Below are positions 55,005 through 64,000 of a DNA stretch of 64,000 bases, one piece after another (position 1 is the stretch's first letter; each line of letters starts with the position of its first letter). A program made the translations under genes and the position numbers. The DNA comes from Blasia pusilla (Eukaryota > Marchantiophyta > Marchantiopsida > Blasiales). Location of the stretch: assembly GCA_050084515.1 (NCBI GenBank), contig CM114275.1, positions 6,138,001-6,202,000 of the forward strand, read 5' to 3'. The notes under the pieces were generated by a model, which was not told the origin of the DNA, made no database searches, and worked only from the letters and a program-made list of their open reading frames with translations.

Positions 55005-58000
55005 CTCAACAGAATGGTCTTATTTTGCTCTTTGTTGGTCTCGGAACTAAGAAGTATCATGGATAGGCTTTTAAGCACTACTTGAGAATGCTAAGGCCAT
55101 TTACTGTCTTTGATAAGCTTTTTACTCTCTACTAGTACTAAACGCCCGTGCCATGCATGAAGTTAGATTTGCCTAAAATCTTACTACTCGGGTTTGGAAA
55201 GTGAGACCTTTCATTAGCGGGAAGAATTTTATGGTCTTCATCGTATAGATGCCTTCACCTCTATGACTATGAAGCCTTATGGCTAATGAGGTGACATGTT
55301 GGATATCTCAAACAACACACAAATAGTCATGTCCGTGGATAACGCAAACTTTTGTTTTTTTGAGGAGAGTCCCCAAAAAATGAGAAATATTTCCCTGCCA
55401 CATGCTTACTTTAGATATATTCCTATGACCTTGTTGCTACTCCCTAGGGACCATAGGGGGTGTCAAAGACCAACTTATGCAGGATCGTCCGGGTGTAGGG
55501 CCAAGGCATGGAAAGTCATGTGGCCACTTCTCGAAGAGGAGGGGGCGGGAATTTTATGAGGAGGTGAATAGGAGTGACCCAAGGAAAAAAACTTCAACCT
55601 TCCTCACAACAAACAGGCTAAACTAGTTCACTAAACTAAACTAAGGTACAGATGCAAAATCTAGAACGGGCATTTCACAACCTCCCCATGAGCGCCAAGA
55701 CGATAAGCTGGCAAGAAACCTGTTAGGACACCTCAAGATTAACCCAACACCTTGGATAGGGTGATCTTTGACACCCCCTAATACAAACACCACATCTCTA
55801 ATCTTGGGGCAAGTGAATAATATCGTTGGTCGCGAGCATCCCTCAATAACCCTCTTGGACATTTGTGGTCCGTCAATGTATCAGCTCGCGTCAAAAATGA
55901 TGCGTCTCATGTGGATACAGAATTGAAACGATGCGGATACAACATAGCGGAAGAAGGGAGAGGGAAGGTCCAGGAGATGAGTATGGAATCAGTTTGGCTC
56001 CTTTCAGAGAGTGTGAGGTGTCAAACCAATCACCCGGATGCTCTTCATTTTGTTCCATGCGTTAACTCCTAAAATATAGCATAAAAATTTTTATATGTTA
56101 CTTGATTTTAAATTATATTAGGGTTTTATGTTTCATTGTTATCATTTCCATGCAACTTTCATCTCCTCCCATCCACTTCATGGTACCTTCCATCATTCCT
56201 TGTCATCCTTGCTTGATACATATAAAGGGATGATTTGTCCTATTTTATCCCCTTAAACTGCCCATTTGTTCCGACTCCATAGTAGTATCCAATAACATTG
56301 TTTGGCACCCTTTCTCTCCAAAGTGCACTTTCATTATTGCCCCACCCACTTGTGTCTTTCTTTCTCCATGGACCCCCCTCATCCCTTGCTTTCCCAATGT
56401 GCCTCCACATCCATTGCATGTATATGTGAGAGGCTTTGCGTTAGAGAGTTTCTAATTAAGAATTCATTGAAATGTGAATTTAAAGTGAAGAGAATCAAAT
56501 GTCCTGATTTTTAGTTTGGAGGGGGAGGTATGCAAACTTGTGGTACAGGCTATCGTTTGGGTGTGATGGATCGGATCATGTCTCTCTCTACGTGAGTTGC
56601 ATCCATGCCCCCATCCTCACAAGTCGTCTCCTATTCCGGACAATGAGGCCATCTAGTCACGATACAATAATACCCTTGTTGTTCCAACTTCTTCGCCCAC
56701 TCCAAAGTCCATAACCACTTTGTGGATAAACGTCTAGACTTTGATATATTTGGATGGATTATACCTCAAGTCTACCATATATCCTCTCCGATATTTTTCG
56801 CAGCTCCACCCCTTCTTAAGTCCTGAGTCGTAAGATCGGAGTGATTGAGATCTCACCTAGGAGGTATCGTGGGTATCTTCAAAATATGTTTTCCTTCCTT
56901 GAGGGTATTAATAACCCCAAGGAGGATAAATTATGGAATATTCCACAAGAACCCCCTTCTATCCGAGATAACGTTCGCCATGATTTCTTTCTTTCCCTAG
57001 CTAGGATCTCATTTGATCTTGTAGAGGAGCTATAAGATCAAATGGTATCTACTATTTCTCCTTCCACGTTGGTGCCTTCACTATATTGAAGGTGGGAAGG
57101 TCGACGATAGGGAGGCTTTGTCCCGATTGAGGCGGTTTCGTAGAGGTAATTGGACGTATCGTAATAATAATTTGATGGATTGCATAAGAGGTACTATTGT
57201 ACTCGATTTCCCGACATATTGTCCTATGATCTTGGAGCAATAAAGTTGCAAGTAGAAATAGCAAGATTCTATGTTGCCTTCTCCAAATGAAAAAGGATTC
57301 ATCCATTAGATTTCATCCCAATCCCAAAATTGGCTTCATCCCCATCACAAAATTCTTGAGATGATGTTACTTTTCATTGTTTTTTCCTCATATTTGTTTT
57401 GATCATAAATTAGACTTTCTATAACCTCAAAACTGAAGAGCAAATGTAGACCGAGGTTTCTTTTAATAATAAAATTTTCTCTAAATTTAATTATCTTTAA
57501 ATGACATGTATTAACATTAAAAAGACTTTTAAAAAACCAATATCAACAATAAAAAGACCTAAAAGAGCACAAGTGTAACCCATACTCTTTTATTTATATA
57601 AATTAGATTTTATATCATCTCAAAATTGTTTGGGGCAAACGCATACTCTTTTAATTATATACATTAGATTTTATATCGCCTCAAAATCGTTTGGGGCAAG
57701 CGGTGAAGGAAGAATGTAGAGGGTGACAAACAGGTAGGAAATGCGTTACTTTGTCAGTCACCACTTCTGCTCAGCATCTATCCTCCCGAATTCCAAGGCA
57801 CTGATAGTTCTCAATAGCAACCAGAAAAACAATTCTGCATATCTTGGGGTGCTTCTCCAACATCAAATCGCACGATGAACGGAAGAATGGATGCAGAGGT
57901 GGTACTGATCCCACGATGTGATGACTCGCGAGCCCAAGCTGTATGCGGAAGGACTGCCATCCACACTCGCATTTCTCGCCTCGCTCTCCTAGCTGTCGGC

Positions 58001-59690
58001 GATTTTGGATTGGCAGGCTCCCCGGTGCAATTGGCGCTCTTGGATTCGGCCTCCGAAGATGGCCATGTCCTGCGCGTGCAATGAAACCACGGCTTTTTCA
58101 GGGACAAGTTTCCGAACCGTCTCCCGTGTTTGCACGGGTTCTGCTGAGAGAGGAGTGTTTTAGCGTTCCATCCGCGAAGCCGTGCAGTTTTGGCTCTTAC
58201 ATTGTGCAATCGTTCAAAAATCTGATCCAATTCGGGGCTTACGAGGTTTAGGTCCTGAACTTGAGGATGGACGTTCTGAAAGGGTCAATTAGGCCATGAA
58301 ACCATGAACGCGCGATGGCAAGTTGGGTCTGAGTCTGCTGTCGATGTTCAATAGAGCTTTGAATACAAGAGTGTGCATGCATAGGGGTTTGGTTCATGGG
58401 AGTGTAGGAGATTCTTTCCTTCACCAGTTTGTTGTGCTGTGCTCTATCACATGTTGCATTCCTGCCATCTCGTGATTGGATCTCTGAGTGTACCTCGATC
58501 ACACCTTTCGGAATCATTTTTGTGCGCGTCTCTCCGACTCGGATGACAAGAGATTCCCGACAGAGAGTGAAACCAGTACGGGATGCACGCCTGCGGATCA
58601 CATATGTAGTGGACTTCGACTTTCCAAACCGATTCGAAAGGGCCATTGCACTGTACACATGGAACTGTAAGCTTCGGTTAGTTGAGATCACGGTGCCAGT
58701 TGCCTTCGTTCTGCCTTGTACGTCTGGTCTGCATCGCCATCAGCTCTACCCTGTTCACGACCGGGTTGGAACATCTAGCTGCGAACCACTGGATGTCTAC
58801 TAGTCTCGTGACGCATTCTTTCCGCTGTCAAATGTGGTCGCATCGGAGAACCGTTCGCTTCCGTGCAATGAGCTGCGCTCTGATTCTACTTCGCTTTTTC
58901 TGGTAAACAGACCGTGTGCCGGACATCCGGGACACCTGTTGTTACGCCAGGGGTGTCGGTCTCGTTTCTGTACACCAGACGCCGTCTCTATGGCATCGGG
59001 ATCTGACGAATGCTGAGCCGACGGAACCTGAAGGTCTCTGCAGGTCATGGAGCTATCCCGAGGATGGCAACTGGTTGCGAGCACTCGACAGGGAACATCA
59101 TGAGCTTTTCCACCTACAAATCGTGGTTCGACACCGGACTTCTGGACCATCCTGCAGTGAACACACTCGAGAGACATCACTCGTATATAGCGGTTGCAGA
59201 GATGAAATTATTTTCACCAGAGACCAGTTACTTAATACTCCAGACTCGAGAGCAGACATCAAGACGAGGGTTTAGTAAAGCGAATGCGCGTGATTCCGGG
59301 ATGCACAGAGTAACAGTTCGGCCAGGATTCTCATTTTCCCACAGCATGAATTTATTTACAAAGTATGTTCCATGAGAACGAAGGTCTCCGCGCCTGTTCA
59401 AAGGTGCATAACTACAGTCCTGACGTTGTCGGCTACCACCAATATTATACAATTTGCCCCACGAGCAGGGGGATGATTCGAATTATCTCTCCCTCGCAAT
59501 TGACCGCTCAAAATTTTCTGCATCCTGCCTTTGGTAAACTGGAGAGACCACAGACGCCCGGCCGAAAGTTTCGAACTACAGTGGAAAGCCAAGTAAACAT
59601 GGCAGCCGAATCCACGTGAGGACTAACGACCTATACAATTTTTCCACAAAAAACCGTATACCTTGAGCTTTCCCGCTGGATGCTATACGT
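55005..59690. other. Intergenic sequence, no gene recognised
   Basis: The minus strand carries another Helitron-like 3' end ...GGCACGGGCGTTTAGTACTAGT near 55130-55160. Positions 57560-57710 contain a repeated phrase, catactcttttatttata / catactcttttaattata, about 75 bp apart, each followed by tagattttatatc and cctcaaaa. Between 57860 and 59620 base composition is balanced and open frames exist on both strands (for example 58429-58803, 59010-59375), none assignable to a family. Confidence 0.4.
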
Positions 59691-59696
59691 TATGAA

Positions 59697-60476
59697 TTAC
59701 ATCTTCTCGGCTATCCTATCAAACGCCTTGGCAAGCTCTCCCAACACGACGATAAGTTCTCGTCTGTCCTCCCTTTCCATTCCTACTTTCTCTATCTCGA
59801 ACTCCAAAGATTTAGCGTGTCGTTTATCCCTCCTCTTCTCCATTCCAACGACACTCGAAACATACGATTCTTTCATGTCATGGAGAGCAGAAACCATGTC
59901 GGGGCTCTTCTTCTTCTTCTTCGGGCGCCCGGAAGGCCGAGTCTCTCTTTCACGGCGAGCTTCGTCCGTGAAGTCATCCTCATCGCGAGGCTCAGGAGGC
60001 CTGGTGTCAGAGCTGTCCATAGTCAGCATTGGGGGGCAGGAGGTAGGTTTCTTACCCTGGAATGTTTCTAGGAGATCCATAACCTGTGTGTCGAAGCACG
60101 CGGGAAGTTTGCTGAGCTTCTTCTCGTCTCGAGTGAGGGACGGATACGTTCTACTACCCGCATTTTTGCGCCAATCCCGTATAGTCTTATAGTCAGACAA
60201 CAAATTGTCCCATTTTCCTCTGCACTGATCAGTATCCCTATCTACGATACCCTTCCTCTGCAAGAATTCCACCACCCTAGCCCACTTCTCCGCTGCCGTC
60301 TCCAGTTTCGAGCTCACCTCGTGCCGCTCCCACTCCTCTTTCTTCGCCTGCACCAGCAGCAAGATCTCATGCGTGTCCCAATTCTTGGCCCGCTTACGCT
60401 TCTCCGTCGTCGCCACGGTGCCCTCAGCGTCAACCATAGCAGCTCCACCGCCCCTGCCAATCCCGGACTCGCGCAA
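59697..60476 (-). CDS. Trihelix (MYB/SANT-like) DNA-binding protein, ASR3-like
   Basis: A single uninterrupted 259-residue frame. Residues about 27-115 form a trihelix domain: RAKNWDTHEILLLVQAKKEE (helix 1), KWARVVEFLQRKGI and TDQCRGKWDNLLSDYKTIRD (helices 2-3, with the conserved W residues), then RTYPSLTRDEKKLSKLPACF (the fourth helix region of GT factors). A linker rich in D/E/P leads to RPSGRPKKKKKSP, which is both a likely nuclear localisation signal and AT-hook-like. The C-terminus (GMEKRRDKRHAKSLEFEIEK) is a long charged helix likely to dimerise. It resembles plant ASR3-type repressors; similar MYB-like proteins also occur in PIF/Harbinger transposons, so a domesticated origin is possible. 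The first ATG (MRESGIGRGG) or MVDAEGTV 13 codons later could start it. No stop or frameshift. Confidence 0.88.
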   Translation of the reverse strand: MRESGIGRGGGAAMVDAEGTVATTEKRKRAKNWDTHEILLLVQAKKEEWERHEVSSKLETAAEKWARVVEFLQRKGIVDRDTDQCRGKWDNLLSDYKTIRDWRKNAGSRTYPSLTRDEKKLSKLPACFDTQVMDLLETFQGKKPTSCPPMLTMDSSDTRPPEPRDEDDFTDEARRERETRPSGRPKKKKKSPDMVSALHDMKESYVSSVVGMEKRRDKRHAKSLEFEIEKVGMEREDRRELIVVLGELAKAFDRIAEKM

Positions 60477-60604
60477 ATCCTCTCACGTAATTCTCCGCCC
60501 TCTCATCCCTCTCCTCCGTCGCACACGCAGTGCCTCCACACCACTTCATTCGATTCTCCCTCCCGTCCCTTCTTCCCCCAAATCGCCGATCGATCCTGCG
60601 CTCT

Positions 60605-60640
60605 CCCCTGCACCGCACCGCACCGCACCGCACCTCACAG
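60605..60640. repeat. (CACCG)n short tandem repeat
   Basis: caccgcaccgcaccgcaccg lies about 130-165 bp upstream of the trihelix start codon. A small atgctatgctatgctagg repeat follows near 60732. Confidence 0.75.
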
Positions 60641-60806
60641 TAGAGCAGAGCAGAGCCGAGCTCTGCGAGAGCTCCAGCTCGAGCTCACCACTACAGCCTC
60701 ACAGACGCTGTGTCTCTGCCTTGTCGTCCTATGCTATGCTATGCTAGGCAGCCTGACCAAGAGCTCTGTCCGTGTGCTGGAACTTGACCCCTCTCTGTGG
60801 TTCGGG

Positions 60807-60825
60807 GGTTTAGGGTTAGGGTTTG
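60807..60825 (-). promoter_or_regulatory. Telo-box-like element
   Basis: On the gene's strand it reads CAAACCCTAACCCTAAACC, with the plant telo box AAACCCTAA about 335 bp upstream of the trihelix start. Telo boxes occur in promoters of many plant housekeeping genes. Function here is inferred from motif and position. Confidence 0.5.
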
Positions 60826-60879
60826 TTTGTTACCACTCCACCGCGCCTTACCGGACTCCCTAACTAGCCACCCCTAACT

Positions 60880-63800
60880 AAGCCCATAACCGCGACCATA
60901 ACGGCTGCGTTAACAGCCCCCTTGGCATCTCGCGAGTTAAACTGCGAGAAACCTTAAAGCCTGCCCTTAAGCCTTCTGCTGGAGCGATACGAGAAGACTT
61001 GGCAATTTTCTTACCCCATTATTATAAGTCCAAGATTTTACTTGGATTCTCTTTTGCTTCTCTTGAATTTACGTTTTCCTTGCTTATTGTTCTAAGAACT
61101 CCAAATCTATTTAGAAAAGAAACCATCGGTATATTTCCTTGTCCAAACTTTGTTAGACATGACCGACTAATTAGATGGGACGTCATCCCGGAGATCATCG
61201 CCGAGGACTATCTCTATAATATAGACACTATCGTGCCCTCTAGAACCATTTCCAAGCGAGCACTGCTAACTTTTGGATCAGCTAAGCCAAAATGTACAAG
61301 AATGATGGGTAATTTGAATTACCCATCCTTTCTTAACGGATTCCAAATTACCACAGGACTAGTGTAAAGACCTCATAGACTAAAACTGACATATATCAAA
61401 GGGAAAGGTATTCAAATATCAACCTGGCACCCTCCCATAATCTATACTAGCCGGTGGCATGTTACGCACAAGTGATACTTAATTTTCTTTATTATCTCTC
61501 CTTAATTCAACTCACTCTGTCAAAGTGACATGTGTCGATACCATAGGAGCCCTTAGAGGACAGGTGTCAACACCTCGGGAGGGTTTCCTCAAACCAGTCC
61601 TCTTTTAATTTTATAGATTATTATGGGAGAGTGCCCTTATAGGGGTGCCATCTCTCCATGTGACAACTGTACTTTTAGACCTGTAGTTAGTTGACATATG
61701 TCACTCTTTATGAGCCAAAGTTTGTAAACATGAACTTTGTCTCCTTGGGCTCTCTTTCATATGTGAAGAGCATAGGCTTTGGCTAGTAATATAGATTTGT
61801 GGGAGAGTATCTGCAAGAAAACTTTGTATGGTCATTCACTCCATTCCCCTATCATGACTTTTGCCTTGCATTCTGAGAAAGGAAGATAAGTTCTACATAT
61901 AAGTTGAGTGCCTTCTACCAAAGCACAAAAAGAACTAGTCTCATCCCTCGTGTGTGAATGATCACATTGAATAAAAATTAAAGTGGGGAATAATACTCAA
62001 CACCTAGACATCTGGGATAAGGTATAGTTTAGCTTGACACGTGGCATGATTTTAGATGGTGTATCAACGGATAGAATAACATGAGAGCTCCAAATCCATT
62101 TGGGTTCATGAAGGCGGAAATTGTATAAAAATGATAAGTAAATGCGGAAAATGGAAGAGAGTAGCTAAGACCTCCACAATCATGAATGTGTTTGGAAAAA
62201 ATCGTTAAATTTTTCCTTTAAAGAGAAAAAAAATCTTAAGCAACTCTTAAAGCCAAAAACATAAATAAGCAAGTCTTCATAAGAACTCTTGACATTTTTG
62301 CATTTGAAAAAAAAAATTATTTAGCCTAGGCTATCATTTAATATAGTAATACTATTTTTTATTTTCTGTATTTATTTAATAATCATCAAAATAATAGTCC
62401 TTAAGATGCATAAAATTTTATTTTTTGTAGAAAAAAGAAATCGAAAAATCCGACCATGTAGAAAAAAAATTAAGTGAAAGAAAGTGTGTATTAGTTTTTT
62501 TTAAAAATTGACATCTTAATGACACAAATGAATACAACTTATCCTTAGCATTGTAAGAATAAATTTTAAAACATTTAACATCCGATTTACATTGCTTAAA
62601 CCCTAGAAAAAATAATGGGCATGTTGTCAATGGTATGCATAGGATAAATAGATCTTAATTCAGTTCCCCACTCTCCAATTTTCATGTCAAATTTATCTCT
62701 TATTTCAAATTTAATCCACTCCCCAATTATAATTTCTCCTCCTAAGATTTTTTATTCGTAAAACCATAGACATGAAGTTTTGGTAACTGAAAATGACTCA
62801 GAAAGATAAGAGTGAACACCAATAATAGTCTACTCAGGTTGGTTTGTTTCTCCTATGCTTATCTAGAATATTGAAAGAGTCTACATTCTTTATTTTCAAT
62901 TATACACCTATTATTTGTGTATTAAACCCTAAACATCTATTACCTTTATGTAATAGGTATTTTTCTTAGTTGGAATTTTTTTCAAAAGTAATTCCATAAT
63001 TTAGGATAGAGAAAAATAAAATATGGACTATTCTATTGGAACTACAAATATTCTCTTCAAGAGGACTCCAAATAAGCACTTTAGTAATACTTACGGCCTC
63101 TACATGTAGGGGTCGTTTAAAATCCCTCTCCCTATTGGCTCCATCTCCTTCTTCCTTATTATGAGTCCACCTGGCCTATCCATAGGGCATGATGACCAAC
63201 GAGTAACCCTATTTACCGTCCAATACGGATTGGCTCCCCCATCTTGTTAGAATTGGTTTGCATTACCTACTAGTACTACTCCGTTTGCTTGTGTTTAAGG
63301 TTGTGCTTCCTTCCATATTACTTGCTTGATTCATTATCGTACAATCTCTTTTATTTTTCCTTCATTTACAAGTGTGTTTGCTTGTGGTTAGTACCCATAT
63401 ATCTAGTGTGTCACGTGATTGTCTAGATGGACTGGTACCTTTTATAGGTATAGAGGCTTCACCACCTCTATTCCTACGCATGGTTGGATAGATATAGTGT
63501 ATGCCAAAACATCAGAAGTACTCACACCACCCAATCAACTATGAGAATGTCGTTGTTGGGTGTGGATCAGTCTAGTATATGAACTCAATCAATCTTCCTT
63601 ATAGTTCCTACAACTATGCTCCAAGACTTGTATTCATGCACACACCATAAAATTTTAGATCTCTATCAATATTCTTGGCATGCTGAATATTGTTTAATTT
63701 GGTAAGCACGTAGCCGTAAATCAATGAGTTTTTTGCCTAAACCTTTTCAAATTAAATAAAAAGAATTTAAGGGAAACATATATCAAACATGAAGAAGATC

Positions 63801-64000
63801 CACGAACATTTCATAAGCTTAAGAACATTTCTTACGATTAAATTAATTTTTAAAAAAATATATTCACTAAAGCCTCTTTCCCATTATATTTTCAACTTAG
63901 TATAGGGTAAAATTGAGGGGTAGAATTGAATGAAAATTCAAGAGATTTGAAAGGTTTCACACATGACGTTCATTCAAAGACACTCCACATGAGCTAATGC
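60880..64000. other. AT-rich intergenic sequence with Helitron-like termini
   Basis: Terminus-like motifs lie at 61611 (ttatagattattatgggagag), 61791 (atagatttgtgggagag) and, inverted, 61427-61446 (cacctcccataatctata-type, reading ggcaccctcccataatctat). The frame 60999-61367 is open for 122 codons but resembles nothing I know. From 62200 to 64000 I see only AT-rich DNA. Confidence 0.45.

Noticed and set aside
57875-58251. Plus-strand frame with VGDFGLAGSPVQLAL, reminiscent of RNase P subunit POP5
   Set aside because: Only a short stretch resembles it; the rest does not align and the frame breaks.
60999-61367. 122-codon open frame on the plus strand
   Set aside because: No recognisable motif, unusual composition and no supporting signals.

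Overview
The window looks like nuclear DNA of a land plant. Support comes from two plant-type nuclear tRNA genes, intron-rich genes with GT..AG splice sites, and plant-type gene families: cinnamyl-alcohol dehydrogenase-like, cytosolic ENGase (GH85), folate-receptor-like and an ASR3-like trihelix protein. Large tracts of decayed Ty3/gypsy, Helitron and non-LTR elements separate the genes. The lineage cannot be fixed from sequence alone; a seed-free plant is a guess, made partly because gypsy elements carrying cytosine methyltransferases have been reported from charophyte algae.

Layout. 1-9.9 kb: AT-rich transposon graveyard with two Helitron relics (helicase part on the minus strand near 2.4-3.2 kb, Rep part on the plus strand at 6.6-8.6 kb) and GC-rich palindromic repeat islands. 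9.9-19.6 kb: a 9.7-kb Ty3/gypsy element coding for gag, aspartic protease, a DNMT3-like cytosine-5 DNA methyltransferase, reverse transcriptase/RNase H, DDE integrase and a C-terminal PHD finger, flanked by a 4-bp target duplication. 19.6-25.7 kb: a non-LTR retroelement 3' fragment, then unrecognised sequence. 25.8-33.4 kb: a second, internally deleted member of the gypsy family, with a relative's terminal unit inserted backwards into its RT. 33.4-38 kb: degraded sequence with a LINE relic. 38-41.2 kb: a CAD-like gene. 42.3-46.1 kb: a complete four-exon folate-receptor-like gene (minus). 48.3-53.2 kb: an ENGase gene (minus). 54.8-55.0 kb: tRNA-Val(CAC) and tRNA-Gly(GCC), 9 nt apart. 59.7-60.5 kb: an intact single-exon trihelix gene (minus). 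The rest is AT-rich intergenic DNA.

The most notable system is the gypsy family. It joins a DNA-methylation writer inside pol with a predicted histone-tail reader fused behind the integrase, which suggests an element that both reads and writes chromatin marks. Its terminal sequences are also arranged unusually. A ~500-bp block A lies at the 5' end and a ~125-bp block B at the 3' end of one copy; the other copy reads A-genes-B-A-B; a stand-alone A-B unit is nested in it. This resembles the split direct repeats of some tyrosine-recombinase retroelements, but this element encodes a DDE integrase. Both copies are broken by stops, frameshifts or deletions, so the system must be inferred by comparing them.
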